The notes: generated by a model not told the origin, from the letters alone. Counted from the stretch's first letter, positions 1-11,177 are shown. The stretch: 64,000 bases of DNA from Monodelphis domestica (GCF_027887165.1 NC_077229.1:205778753-205842752), one strand, 5' to 3'. Numbers and translations: made by a program.

Positions 1-1139
1 GCTGTCCTGCCTAGTTTCAACCCTCCCAGGATAAGCTTATCATTTCTAAACTCACTACCATGCTCAAGACTTGATTTATATCATCTGGCTCATCTCCCTT
101 TCCCCTCTGATTAAAGGGCAAAATGCCAAACTCTTCCCAGTGCCTTTCATTATAGAGGGCAAAAATGTAACTCAATTCACTCCACTTTGTGTCTTCTGCC
201 TTGCTTGGTTTTGTGGAAAGGAAACAAGAACAATTTCTGAACTTGCTGCCACTGTGTTGGAACAAATGACAGTGGGAATATCCATAGAGAAGAAATTGAC
301 AAGACTGACAATTGGTGGGGGAAGGGGCAACTGGGAGTGGCAGTGGGTCTTGTGACTAGAGCACTTCCTTCCTGGCATAGGTAGGGCAAGGAGCTTTTTC
401 TTCAGAGTCTGGATAGAGGTGCCTCTATTTGCTTCAGCCTGAAGAGATGGGCCTAATCAGCTCTGAAAGTAAGAACTGTTCTTGTTGCTTGCTGTTTACT
501 GCTAAGATTTTGGAATTCACAAAGCTAGCGCAGATATAGTGTAGATGGGAGTTGGAGAAATCCTCCAATAGCCTGTGAGGCCTGATCTCAGCTCCAAAGC
601 TGAGAAAGACTCCAACCTTATTTAGGGACATCCTTCTTCCCTTTTCCCTAATACCTCTCCAATCTGAACTGGTTATTACATTTTATCTTATTTGAATACA
701 GCAGTCAGATAAGTGGACTATCTTTTTTGGAACATAGAAGGAGGTGAACCTCAGTTGAATCATCAAATTACAAATGGTCCTTATCGGACCCTTGCTGGGT
801 GACCAAGATTTGTGGAAAGGCTTGTCTCTCAGGAGGGTCCATGTTTAGCCTGCTCTGGGGCAACTTTGGCAGCAATCCAGCGAGAAGACATCCCCACAGG
901 CTATCATAAGTGGCTCACTTCTCGGACACCCCATTTTGGTCATTTTGCCTCTCAGCAGAGTGCATCTCTCTACTTTGACTCTTTGGTAGCCATTCCCTCT
1001 CTCCCTTCAACTCCTCCATACCTTGCTACAAACCTTTCGTTATCTCCTGTTTTTTCAATCCCCTCATCTTTCCCTATACATATTACAATTTTGACTCCAC
1101 AAAAAAGTGCCCCCCTCACCTGCATACTCCTATGAATCC
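1..1139. other. Unassigned, apparently unique DNA
   Basis: No repeat family, RNA gene or convincing exon was recognised. The last 200 bases are pyrimidine-rich. Open frames here are short, overlap on both strands and have no family resemblance. Confidence 0.5.
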
Positions 1140-1250
1140 TGTTGGCTCTTCTCCCTCCCCATTCTCCCCTGCTTTTCTGCCTCTTTTTATGTGTTTTCTT
1201 TCCTTTGGAATGCAAGCTCCTTGAGAGCAGGGACTGTTTTTTGATTCCTT
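1140..1250 (+). mobile_element. LINE2 3' end, left half
   Basis: The text around 1205-1240 (GCAAGCTCCTTGAGAGCAGG) is the hallmark of the LINE2 3' end. The element stops abruptly at about 1250 and resumes at about 2194, so an insertion has split it. Confidence 0.75.
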
Positions 1251-2193
1251 TGAGAGCCAAGCCAGTAGTCTTTCAGAGGGGAGGGTCCTTTTGTCCAAGT
1301 GTGATGATTCAGTTGAATAATGGATGAGAGGCACTGCATGCTCAATCCTACCTGCGTAGGCATCACACTGTGCTTTGCCATGGCACGAGGTTTGTTTATT
1401 ATATAGGTTCAGTAAGTACATACTTTTCTGGCACACAATCAATTTTCTACATACATTTCTATAAAACCTAACAACAGATGCAAAGCTTAAGGAGATAGTC
1501 AATGAAACATTGTTGCTATGACAGAAATAGATGAATGACATAAACAGAGTGATCTGGAGGTTAGCTCTCCCTGACCTATGGGATGACCGGTTAGGAGAAT
1601 CATTGTTACTTTTGGTCAGCTTTCACAATCAATCACAATTACTTAGGAGGTAGGTAACAAAACATTTCATAGCTAGATACAGGATTAGAGGGTAATTTAA
1701 TTACAGACCAGATTTGGGGCTTTCCTCAATTTACAAGTTTCATTTTTCTTCTTATTTTAAAGCACCTGGCAATGTTGCCTGGTTTTTGTCAACAAACATA
1801 TTCAGTGGAGTGTGTCCTGTAGATCTGGGCTTGAAGGTGATTGATGTTCTTGGCTTGCCTGGCTTGTAATGGTAGTGAATGTAACTCTGTGGAGAGAGAA
1901 AGGAGGGGGGTAATGGTAATGACCTTTAGGTTTTAATTCTGTGAATGTAATCTTTTAGGGTAATAATCTGGGGGGATTAAGGTGGGGATGTGTGTTAACA
2001 CTATAAGTACTTGCCCTCATATTATTTTTCCTATATTGGGGAGAGAACAATAGTTATGACACTTCCATTAGTAGGGGAAGTTAGAGAAAGAAGTCAGACA
2101 GAGAGGGTACCTTATTTTTCCAGAATGTCACTTTGTAACTCTGGAACTCACATGTGACCATGTCAGACAGCATGGGATTGATGGCTCCCCACA
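1251..2193 (-). mobile_element. Probable solo LTR inserted in LINE2
   Basis: Read on the minus strand, this begins TGTGGGGAGCCATC at 2193 and contains a TATA/poly(A)-like core (TATATAATAAAC) near 1400. About 940 bases long, it separates two halves of one LINE2 tail. The start resembles the LTR at 20,244-21,473 (TGCTGGGAGCCATC), so a class II-like family is possible. The flanking duplication is only approximate (TTGATTC/TTATTC). Confidence 0.55.
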
Positions 2194-2268
2194 TTATTCA
2201 TTTTATTTTCTAGCACTTAACACAGTAACTGGCACACAGTAAGTGCTTAATAAATATTTATTGGATTG
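2194..2268 (+). mobile_element. LINE2 3' end, right half
   Basis: Contains AGCACTTAACACAG, GGCACACAGTAAGTGCTTAATAAAT and the terminal TTGATTGG-like end, which continue the LINE2 broken at 1250. Confidence 0.75.
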
Positions 2269-2521
2269 GATTCCCAAGTCCATATAATTTTCATAGCTCA
2301 AGATGGATACCTTTGATTTCCTATAGCATATCTCTATTCTAGATATCCCATCCACATTTCTAGTTGAGCTCATTTACTTTTCTCTCTAAACCTGTTGACA
2401 CTTATGATTTCAATATTTCTGGTAAATGTACTGATCAGGCCCACATATGTGAAACTTTAGTTTTATCTATAATTCTTCCCTCTCCCTCAAGTCTCATAGC
2501 CAAATGATTACCAAGTTCTAA

Positions 2522-2935
2522 AGCCTGATGCTGGATTTTGAGTCAGAAAGAGACTTAAAACGTTCAGTTGTATATGACTCTTCATGACCCCATTTGAGAT
2601 TTTCTGGGCCAAGATACTGGAGTGGTTTGCCCACTTTTTTTCTCCAGCTTATTTTACAGATGAGGAAAATGAGACAAACAGGATTAAGTTACTTGCTCAT
2701 GGTTACATAGCTAGTAAGTATCTGAGACCAGCCTTGAATTCACAAAAGATGGATCTTCCTGATTCTAGACTCTACACTATCCAGTATGCCACCTAGCCTG
2801 AGTTCAAATCTTGACTTTGCCATTTATACCTTGTGTGACCTTGGGCAAAATCATTCCTCTAAACCTCATTTTTCACACCTGAAAAAGGGAGTACTGTGCT
2901 AGATGAATTTTCTAGTCTTCTTTAGTCCAGGTCTA
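2522..2935 (+). mobile_element. MIR-like SINE split by a Mar1 SINE
   Basis: A SINE head (GCTGGATTTTGAGTCAGAAAG) ends at about 2550. The body resumes at 2798 with GAGTTCAAATC, then TGTGTGACCTTGGGC and a CCTCATTTT...CACCTG stretch. The Mar1 between them is therefore the younger insertion. Confidence 0.65.
2562..2797 (-). mobile_element. Mar1-type CORE-SINE
   Basis: Minus-strand copy: the tail GTTCAGTTGTATATGACTC is at the left, CAGATGAGGAAAATGAGAC marks the CORE, and the tRNA-like head ends CCACCTAGC. It is nested in an older MIR-like SINE. Confidence 0.8.
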
Positions 2936-3741
2936 TAAATACCCCTCCAAAATAGTTCTAATATCTTTCCCTTCCTGTCTATTTTCATTGCTGTCTATAC
3001 CCCAAACTAATTCATTGAAAGGCAAAGTCCAGATTGATTAGAAAAATCTATAAGAAGCTCCTGAAAACTTTAACTAGCTTTTACATTGGTGTCCCAGGTG
3101 GATTTCTTAGACAGTGCCTATTAACAGCCAATGTCAGAGTGAGCAGGGAATGAGTTCTTAAGTGACTAGAGAATTTACTGACTGCCCACCCATCTGCTGG
3201 GTCTGGACATCACCAGAACAACTTTGAAAAAAGTGAATGATATTATGGCCATATAATTTCTCTGGGATCTTAGTTCTAATACCCTCAGAAAGGCTATTCC
3301 CTATTCATTCCCCCTTAGTGGCTTTACAGAAAAAATCTCAGATTGTCAAGTTGACTCAGAGATTGTCAGGCAATGGGTAGATGTGATGGTGGAGATTGTG
3401 GTGATGAGACCCAGAGAGGAGATAATTATATGATAGTTATGAAGGATGGAAGAAAGCATCTAGAGAACAGGAAGTAGCAAACGAATGAGTAAAAAGGAAG
3501 AAGAAAAAGGAAGAAAGGGGGATGATTATAGATTCTTTTCTCAGAACAGCCTTGCTTTCGGTAGTCACCTCTGTAGAGATAAGTCAAATGAAGACAAGCA
3601 GAAGAGAGAGGATATGTAGATCAATTTTGAAGATGGACATAGGAAAATAGGTACCCCTTGGTTGCTATTCTAAGAGCAGGGAATTAAAGGGGACTCTAAG
3701 GCCTTAACAAAAGAATGCTATATAGTTATTTGAATTTATAG
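2936..3741. other. Unassigned DNA
   Basis: No recognisable repeat or exon. It includes a purine-rich stretch near 3480-3525. Confidence 0.5.
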
Positions 3742-3942
3742 GTTCAGCTAACTGGTACAGTGGATAGACCACTGAGTATGGAGTCAGGAAAACCTGGCCA
3801 TTTCCTTCTACAGCTCATTTTACAGATAAGGAAACTGAGGCAAATAGTTTTAGTGACTTGCCAAGAGTATCTAAGATTATATTTGAAATCAAGTCTTCCT
3901 GACTCCAGGTTCAGTGATCTAACCACTGAGAAACCTAGCTGC
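3742..3942. mobile_element. Composite of two opposed SINE pieces
   Basis: A plus-strand Mar1 head (ACAGTGGATAGACCACTGAG) runs to about 3795. It then switches to a minus-strand CORE/head (TTTACAGATAAGGAAACTGA ... CCTAGCTGCC). The two pieces could fold back on each other. Confidence 0.6.
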
Positions 3943-4178
3943 CTACCCAGCACATAGTAGGGTCTTAAATTTTTTTTAAAACCTTTATCTTCTGTCTTAG
4001 AATGAATACTAAGTATTGGTTCCAAGGCTGAAGAATGGTAAGAGATAGGCAATTGAGGTTAAGTAACACATAGCTAGAAGTATCTAAGGTCAGATTGGAA
4101 CCCAGAGCCTCCTCTCTCTATATCTGGGTCTCAATCCACTGAGTCACCTAGCTGCTTTGACTTAATAAATATTTTCCC
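3943..4178 (+). mobile_element. LINE2 tail split by a SINE
   Basis: CCCAGCACATAGTAGGGTCTTAAA (3945-3969) and GACTTAATAAATATTTTCCC (4158 onward) together form one LINE2 end. The SINE between them interrupts it, with a short duplication around CTTAA. Confidence 0.55.
3971..4156 (-). mobile_element. tRNA-headed marsupial SINE (WSINE1/SINE1_MD type)
   Basis: Minus-strand copy. It starts with a T-run and ACCTTTATCTTCTGTC, includes GGTAAGAGATAGGC, and ends with the tRNA-like head ACTGAGTCACCTAGCTGC. The family assignment is from memory of the consensus. Confidence 0.75.
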
Positions 4179-4373
4179 TTTCTCCTTCCTAAATTTTTTC
4201 AGAAATTATTCATCAATAATTAAAAATAAAAGGACTTTTCATTTTAAATGAAATAACTCTCCAGTTGAGAGGTGTTCCCTCACCTTTTATGCTTTCTTAT
4301 CTCCTTCTCCCTCTGCCAGACTAATATTCCTTAGAATAGTGGTAATGTGGGACAGACTATAATGAACAAAAAG

Positions 4374-4465
4374 GGCTAACTATAGGTTAAGAATGACCTG
4401 TGTTTAAACCTTGCCTTTAACACATACTAGATGTGTGACCTTGACCAAGTCATTTGACTTTTTTG
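4374..4465 (+). mobile_element. MIR-like SINE fragment
   Basis: Carries a degraded B-box region and TGTGTGACCTTGACCAAGTC, typical of tRNA-derived CORE-SINEs. Confidence 0.55.
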
Positions 4466-5022
4466 TTACCACAGAAAAACTCCTAAGACAAGCTGAAGAA
4501 TTGCCTGTCTTCTCAAATGGAGGAAATTTGCATCCTGGGAGTTCCCAGCACTGATGAAATCAGAACCTTCACCCACACCCAGACCCTCACACCAGTCTGG
4601 CAGTGAAATGAAGAATGAATTAGAGGAGAAAGAATAGAGATGGGAAGACCTATAAGATGCCTATTACATAATCATCAAAAGCTATGAAAGAAGTGCAGGT
4701 TGGTGATGATAAGAGATGGTAGCCTGGAGCTGTTAGGGAAGTTTCTGGATCTGTACTCCCAAATCAATCCTTTGTAATAATTAAGAACTATAACACTATA
4801 TATCACTCACAACCATAACAAGGATTCTGGCTAGTTTTAATTATCTTGGGGAAGTCCTACTTCTTCCCAGCATTCTTAGGAGAGAAGAAGAGAAAGAGAA
4901 TGAAGAAAGGAAAGACAAAGGTTCCTCTAGTTCATCCATCTCCTGGCTGTGTCTCACCTGAGGGTGAGGCATTGAAGCTAATTGAACTGGAGACTAATGA
5001 TCTCTTAGTGAACTATCCGAAA
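4466..5022. other. Unassigned DNA
   Basis: No repeat or exon recognised. The segment 4465-4570 may belong to an unnamed dispersed repeat but I could not place it. Confidence 0.4.
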
Positions 5023-5307
5023 CTGTGGTGGTGAATCTATGACACACATATCAAAGAAGGGATATGTGCCATTGCCTGCCAGAGTTTGTTACAAGAAAGC
5101 CAGAGGGATTTGGGATGGAGCTGTTCCTCTCCCTTTCTCCATGCATCTGAGGACATTCCTCACTTCCCCCACCCCTCTGCTGAGTAGTCCAATGAGAACA
5201 CTTCCTCTCTCCCCTGTCTGGGGTAAGGCAGGGAGGTGGGGCAGGGCACTTGGTCTCTAAGGGATGATGGGCATGGCACATGGTCTCTAAAAGGTTTGTC
5301 ATCACTG
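5023..5307. mobile_element. Non-autonomous DNA transposon (inverted-repeat element)
   Basis: The ends are imperfect inverted repeats: CTGTGGTGGTGAATC at the left and GGTTTGTCATCACTG at the right (reverse complement CAGTGATGACAAACC). The interior (CACTTGGTCTCTAAGGG, repeated as CACATGGTCTCTAAAAGG) is non-coding. Length and termini fit a hAT-like MITE; the 8-bp duplication is not evident. Confidence 0.5.
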
Positions 5308-5526
5308 ACCCAAGCCATTACAGTTTAGCAAGAGTTTTCTGTTTCACATGCCTTCCCATACCTTGAAATGACACGTTGACAACAATATGATAGATGTGTG
5401 GTTACTTACAAAGACTTCTTTTCTTTATAGAGGTGAAAGAATGTTTTCCTTTTAATCTGCCTATGTCAACATTGTAACAAACACTTAATGCAAGGTTGGA
5501 GTGGGGATAGTTTGATTGGTTTGCTC

Positions 5527-5790
5527 TACAAGGTGGTATCCTAAATAGAGGACTGGAGATGGGGATAAAAAAGACCTGAGTTCAAATATGGCCTCAGACA
5601 CTTACAGTTGTGACACCCTGGGCAAGTCATGTAACCTCGGTTTGCCTCAGTTTCTTCATCTGTAAAATGGGAATAATAATAGCACCTTCCTTAAAAAGTT
5701 ATTGAGAGGATCAAATGAAGTGATATTTGTAAAAAGTGCTTACCATAGAACTTGGCAAATAGTAGGCACTCTGTAAATGCTCATACTCTT
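5527..5790 (+). mobile_element. MIR-type SINE, near full length
   Basis: In order: the head, GAGTTCAAATATGGCCTCAG, CTGGGCAAGTCATGTAACC, CTGTAAAATGGGAATAATA and the LINE2-like tail AAATAGTAGGCACTCTGTAAA. Confidence 0.8.
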
Positions 5791-5949
5791 CCCTTCACCC
5801 AATCAACAAAGAAAAGAGAGGAATTTAATGAACTTTAATTGAGGACCCGGAATGACTAACCACAACCACTGCTTTTGAATTTACATCACAATAGATGCCC
5901 CACCAGGATAATATAGCATCTACTTGGATGTAGATGTGAGACTTAAATT

Positions 5950-6045
5950 AGGAGATATTTATAAAACCACTTTAGCACAGTGATTGGCACTTAGAAATAC
6001 TATACAAATGCTAGCTGAGCTGTTGTTATTTTTATTATTCATGTA
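5950..6045 (+). mobile_element. MIR 3' fragment
   Basis: TTAGCACAGTGATTGGCACTTAGAAA followed by a short ATGCTAGCTG end resembles the MIR 3' region. Flanked on the right by TATA/CATA simple sequence (6055-6145). Confidence 0.5.
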
Positions 6046-6184
6046 TGTATTTACATGCAAATATATGAATGGTTACTTGGCTACATATAATATACATAGC
6101 ACACACATATACATGCATGCGTAGATGTATATATATACATACATTTTAATAGATGGTACAAGTAAACAAAGATGATCTTCCTTT

Positions 6185-7135
6185 CAATTTAAATCAACAA
6201 GCTTTCATTAAATATTTACTATGTACCAGCAGGGTGGTATCACAGACAGGGCACCAGGTCCAGAGTCAGGAAGACTCATCTTCCTATAGTTCAAATCTCA
6301 GATACTAGATGGGTGACCCTAGGTAGGTCACTTAGTCTTGTTTGCCTCAATTTCCTGCTGTGTCAAATGAGCCAGAGAAGGAAATGGTAAATCACTTTAG
6401 GATCTTTGCCAAGAAAAAACCCAAAACAATGTCACAAAGAGTTGGACATAATTGAAAAGCAACTGGATAGCAATACCCTTCAGAAGGTATTAGTCTTCAG
6501 ATCAGGCATACACAAACTAAATAAGATTAAACAATCCTTACCTTAAGGCCTTACACTCTACTGAGCAAATACAAGTCCATAGGTAAGTAAATACAGTTTT
6601 ATTTTAAAGCATTTTAAAGGGGAAGGAGAACACTACCAACTTGATTGAAGGTGGTGGGTGGAGATGGAGAATCAGCCAAGATCTATAGAAAGTGGTACTT
6701 GAATGGAGCCTTGGAGGGAAATAGGGATTACCACCAAGGGAAAAGAAAAGGAAGAGAGTCCCAGGGATGAGAAGAAAGCCTGTGCAAATATATGAATGTT
6801 GTGCAATGGGAATGGCAAGGGAGACACTTTAAGTGGCATATAGATTATGTGATGGAAAGTAATGTGGAAACATTCTAGAAGATAGGCTGAATCCAGATTG
6901 GGCTTTAAATTCAAAGCAGAAGAGTTTATGTTGTATCCGAAAAACAGTAGGTAGGCCACTGACATTTCTTGAGCAGGGGGATGACATGGTTATACCTGGA
7001 AGAGCAATTTTGCAACTACATAGAAGGTGGAATAGGAAGAAAAGGAACCGGAAGCAGGGTAGCCAAACTGGATTCTGTTGTAAGAGGAGATGAAGACCTA
7101 AACTAATAAGGTGATTATATTAGTAGAGAGCTTGT
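6185..7135 (+). mobile_element. Unassigned ancient dispersed repeat, interrupted by Mar1
   Basis: Begins like TTTCATTAAATATTTACTATGTACCAG. After the Mar1 it continues with ACAATCCTTACCTTAAGGCC, ATGAATGTTGTGCAATGGG and TTGAGCAGGGGGATGACATG. The same word order recurs at 16,040-16,540 and in part at 59,590-59,810, so it is a family. I could not name it. No coding frame. Confidence 0.5.
6226..6474 (+). mobile_element. Mar1-type CORE-SINE
   Basis: Complete plus-strand copy: head, GAGTCAGGAAGACTCATCTT, CAAATGAGCCAGAGAAGG, TTGCCAAGAAAAAACCC, and the tail GTCACAAAGAGTTGGACATA. Confidence 0.8.
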
Positions 7136-8150
7136 GCTTGTTATGCATTAATCAAAGGGTATTTTTGGAAAAACTTGTGCAGAGTCCTTTTCTAAACAAT
7201 TTGGAGAAATAAAAGGAACAAAAAAATAAAAAAGTCCTGAAATGGAATAGCTTAGTCGGGAAAGGCAAACCTATGCATAAAACAACAAGAGAATAATTAT
7301 GAAACAACATGTAAGAAAGTGATTGAAAAATTTAAAAAAATGTTAACTCTTACTTCTCCATCACCTGTGTTTTCACTGAATCCCTCTTCTCCCCTCCCAG
7401 AGAGACATCCCTTGGGACCAAACTAAGCAAGTTCATTTTAACAAAATAGAACTAATAAATGTTAAATGCCACAAGGAAATGGAGAGTTCTTCAGGGAAGG
7501 CTTTTGGCCAGGGAATCTGCATAATCTGTTACTGTAGCCTTCAATTCTGTGTGTTCTGAAAACCTAGAGAGAATTGTATAACCTTCAGCACCTCAATTTG
7601 TCTCTCTTTAAACTTGGAGGAAAATCATGATGGCTACCAAATGAAGCTTCCAAAGGCTTCAAGGCTTCTGATTGGAGAGGAACCAGATAAATGCAAGTTC
7701 TCTTGTATTTAATAATTGCCATACTAAAGAAATCTCAGTGTATCTCTTCCCTTTTGTTCTCATGTCATTTGTGACACCTTACCAGCCCCATTGAAATTGT
7801 CCCTGGATTTTTCCTATTATCTCATTCAGGTTTGGTTATTTTTAAACACCTTTATTTTGGTTTCACTGTTCTTCCTCCATCTCACCTTAGCTGCGATTTT
7901 AGCAATTTTCCTATAAATGCCCAGTGCTGGGTTCTCACTGTGAAGCCTGTGCATGAGAATGGAGTTGGGGGGAGTGTGTGTGTGGGGGGTGAGGTAGTGG
8001 AGAAGAAAGAAAAGAAGGAGGAAGAGAAAGAATGACTGCTGGATAGAAAACCAGCAGAGGTGTTTTGAGTCTGATACTACAAGTGCTATTAGCAAGGTAA
8101 GAGGTTAGTTGAAAGTAGGAGGGAGCAAGCTCAATGAAAATGTCAGCTTT
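7136..8150. other. Unassigned DNA
   Basis: No repeat recognised except a short G/T-rich run near 7973-8000. Part of 7500-7760 is repeat-free and balanced in composition. Confidence 0.4.

Positions 8151-8240
<90 letters not shown>
8151..8240 (+). repeat. (TG)n(AG)n microsatellite
   Basis: A pure TG run switches to a pure AG run, about 90 bases in total. It creates spurious open frames on both strands. Confidence 0.97.
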
Positions 8241-8242
<2 letters not shown>

Positions 8243-8420
8243 TTGCTAGGGTGGCTTGCTGGTGCTACTGCTGAGTGTATTTGCCATTTATGGGATTTGA
8301 GAGTGAGGTTCTTGAAATGACAGGCTAATAAAAACAAGTGATGGGTGACTAATATTTTTCACTGACTCAGTTCTTTGTTTGCTGCTAGCTATTCTTGTAT
8401 ACCCTTTTCCCATCCTCAGC

Positions 8421-8650
8421 AATGACATCTTGCTATATACCCAGGACAAGTGCTGCTTCAGCTTTGGACCAAGACACTGGAGAAAGGATGGGCGCCGTGA
8501 TCTTGAGGAAATATATCTTCGACTGAAAGGAGCAATGGAACGTTTGCCAGGGAAAAATTCTCTGAGCTGTGTATTAAGCAGCCTGACATGCTGAGGTTTG
8601 GCATCTTCCCCCAGATTTGGACTCTTAATAAAATGAGCCATTACGTAGTC
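8421..8650 (+). CDS. Possible terminal exon, unknown protein
   Basis: A pyrimidine-rich stretch followed by AG (CCCTTTTCCCATCCTCAG, ending at 8420) is a good splice acceptor. After it an open frame runs for about 58 codons to a stop at 8592-8594 (start NDILLYTQDKCCFSFG; end LSSLTC). AATAAA follows at 8627-8632. The peptide is rich in charged residues in the middle (RHWRKDGRRDLEEIY) and matches no family I know. CpG dinucleotides are kept (GGGCGCCG, TTCGAC), unlike most of the window. It may be a terminal exon, a non-coding RNA exon or chance. Confidence 0.25.
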
Positions 8651-9006
8651 AGGACCATTTGTGATGACTTGGGCATTTGTATGTCATGGTCAGAATAGGT
8701 CAGCAAATGGGGTGGTGGTACCCGGGACTCAGAGGGTGCAAATACAAAAGGATATATTTTCTTTAGCCATTCTAAGGGGAATATATTCGTTTTTCCATTT
8801 GTGCACAGTTATTTCTTTAACAGCCTGGACAGAGCTGTTAAGCTATTGAATCAGACAACATAGATTTATTGAATGTCTGTTATGGACAAGTCAGTTGCTC
8901 CTTAGTGGTTCTGCAGAGAGAGAAAACTATTCACCTTAAAGATGAATGTAATGTTCACACTGCTGGCAGCCACACACCTAAGGGCAAGCTGGCTTCCTAT
9001 ATACTC

Positions 9007-9150
9007 TTCTCTGTCTGTCTGTCTGTCTCTCTCTCCCTCCTTTTCTCTCTTTCTCTCCCTCCCTCCTTCCCTTCCTTTCTCCCTCTCTCCCTTTCTCCCT
9101 CTATCTTCCCCTCTCCTCCTCCTTCTCTCTCCATCCTTTCCCCCCATTTT
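9007..9150 (+). repeat. Pyrimidine-rich low-complexity tract
   Basis: CTGT, CT and CCTT runs without a single repeat unit. The 80-100 residue open frames over it are composition artefacts. Confidence 0.9.
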
Positions 9151-9514
9151 ATTAAAACACTAACAAACAACTAAACATGTTTAGTGATTATTTTCCTTTA
9201 CAAATCATTCCCTGCATCCTTCCAATGAATCATCTTCTACTACAAAGAATAAAAGAGAAAAAACCAAGCCTATGAACACATGAAAAAAGGCTGGCATTTT
9301 AAGAAATATTCCATACCCTTGGTACTCCCACCTCTGAAAAAACAAGGGTGAACAGATGATGCCTTTCATATCTCTGCCTTCCTTAGGGGATTATTTACAT
9401 TTAAATTGATTGATTTTAACCCATGGAGTATCATAAAACTGTTCCACTTCTACCCTCTGAGTCTCCATCAGAATTCTTTGTCCATTCATTCTCATTTCTG
9501 CTTATGATAATTTG

Positions 9515-9700
9515 ACATTGTGGATATAGAGAACTCTCTTCAGATCCAGGAAGTCTCGAGTTCAAATCTCACCTCTATTACCAACCAATTGACCTTTCAG
9601 AGATCTAGAAAACTCTTCAAGATAAAAGTTACAGAAAAGGTACTACTCTGCATTGCTAGAGGGCATTTTCTATATGGATGCAATCACAAATCTAGCTCCA
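9515..9700 (+). mobile_element. CORE-SINE of another marsupial type
   Basis: CGAGTTCAAATCTCACCTC is the tRNA-like part. AGATAAAAGTTACAGAAAAGG...CTGCATTGCTAGAGGG and ATGCAATCACAAATC form a 3' half that differs from Mar1 and MIR. The same 3' half recurs at 24,205-24,430. Confidence 0.6.
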
Positions 9701-9764
9701 GATAGTGGGCAGTGTGTTGTCTATTCCTTTGCTTTTGCTTTTTTCACTTAATTAATAAAAAGTC

Positions 9765-9912
9765 TTTCCAGATTTCTTCCCTTTCCTCATACTTATTAAT
9801 ACATTATGGCATTCCATTATTGTGCCATAATTTATTTATCCATTTCCCTGATTCTGAATGCTTAGGTTGTTTCCAATTTTTTGCAATTATAAGCAATACC
9901 GCTACTGAAACC
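9765..9912 (-). mobile_element. Old L1 ORF2 3' fragment
   Basis: ATGGCATTCCATTATTGTGCC and CTTAGGTTGTTTCCAATTTT are the antisense of the L1 ORF2 C-terminal region that encodes the YTMEYY-like motif. Confidence 0.6.
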
Positions 9913-10011
9913 TTTGAACAAACATTCTTTTTTCTTCTTTTTGATTGGGCTATTCATTTACAGATGTTGTTCTTTCTTAAAACAGGGCACAACTCAAATA
10001 TTTATCTGCAC

Positions 10012-10027
10012 CATGTAATGCATTCTT
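10012..10027 (+). repeat. Target-site duplication, left
   Basis: CATGTAATGCATTCTT, identical to 11,162-11,177. Confidence 0.95.
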
Positions 10028-11161
10028 TTTTCCCCCATTAAAATAAGTTTATTTAGTCAATTTAGGACATTATTCCTTGGTTACAATAATCACATTATTT
10101 CCATCCCTCCCCTCCACCCACTCTTCCCACAGCCAACATTGGGTATTACTTGTGTCCTTGATCAGAACCTATTTCCATGTTGTTGTTTACACTAGGATGT
10201 TCATTTAGAGTCTACATCCCCAACCATATCCCTTTGACCCATGTATTCAAGCAGTTGTTTTTCTTCAGTGTTTTTACTCCCACTGTGTTTCCTCTGGATG
10301 TGGATAGTGGTTTTTCTTGTAGGTTCCTCCTAGTTGTTCAGGATCACTGCATTGCCACTAATGGAGAAGTCCATTACATTCGATTGTACCACAGTGTATC
10401 AGACTCTGTGTACAATGTTTTCCTTGTTCTGCTCCTCTCACTCTGCATCACTTCCTGGAGGTTGTTCCAGTTCACATGGAATTCTTCCACTTTATTATTC
10501 TTTTGAGCACAATAGTATTCCATCACCAACATATACCACAATTTGTTCAGCCATTCCCCAATTGAAGGGCATCCCCTCATTTTCCAATTTTTGGCCACCA
10601 CAAAGAGCGCAGCTATGAAGATTCTTGTACATGTCTTTTTCCTTATTATTTCTTTGGGGTACAAACCCAGCAGTGCTATGGCTGGATCAAAGGGCAGATA
10701 GTCTTTTATCGCCCTTTGGGCATAGTTCCAAATTGCCCTCCAGAATGCTTGGATCAATTCATAGCTCCACCAGCAATGAATTAATGTCCCAACTTTGCCA
10801 CATCCCCTCCAGCATTCGTTACTTTCCTTTGCTGTCATGTTAGCTAATCTGCTAGGTGTGAGGTGATACCTCAGTGTTGTTTTGATTTTCATTTCTCTGA
10901 TTATAAGAGATTTAGAGCATTTTTTCATGTGCTTAAATAATAGTTTTGATTTCTTTGGCTGAAAACTGCCTGTTCATGTCCCTTGTCCATTTATCAATTG
11001 GAAAATGGCTTGATTTTTTTGTACAACTGGTTTAACTCTTTATAAATTTGATTAATTAGACCTTTATCAGAGGTTTTTGTAATGAAGATTGTTTCCCAAT
11101 TTGTTGCTTCCCTTCTAATTTTGGATGCATTAGTTTTGTTTGTACAAAACCTTTTTAATTT
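10028..11161 (-). mobile_element. 5'-truncated L1 with ORF2 C-terminus
   Basis: The element is bounded by perfect 16-bp duplications, with the poly(A) end (T-run) at 10,028. The minus strand has an open frame at 10,374-10,928 of 184 residues that is clearly the L1 ORF2 C-terminal region: [15 protein letters not shown], then [16 protein letters not shown] (cysteine-rich motif), [29 protein letters not shown] and [15 protein letters not shown]. Sequence upstream of that, to 11,161, is also ORF2. The intact frame and exact duplications indicate one of the younger insertions here. Without a 5' end it cannot move on its own. Confidence 0.93.
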
Positions 11162-11177
11162 CATGTAATGCATTCTT
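11162..11177 (+). repeat. Target-site duplication, right
   Basis: Matches 10,012-10,027 over 16 bases. Confidence 0.95.

Noticed and set aside
812-1135. 107-residue open frame
   Set aside because: No domain, overlaps frames on the other strand and runs into pyrimidine-rich sequence.
8869-9174. Overlapping frames on both strands
   Set aside because: Pyrimidine-rich low-complexity DNA gives open frames by composition on both strands.
10177-10618. Plus-strand open frames
   Set aside because: They are shadows of the minus-strand L1 ORF2 C-terminus.
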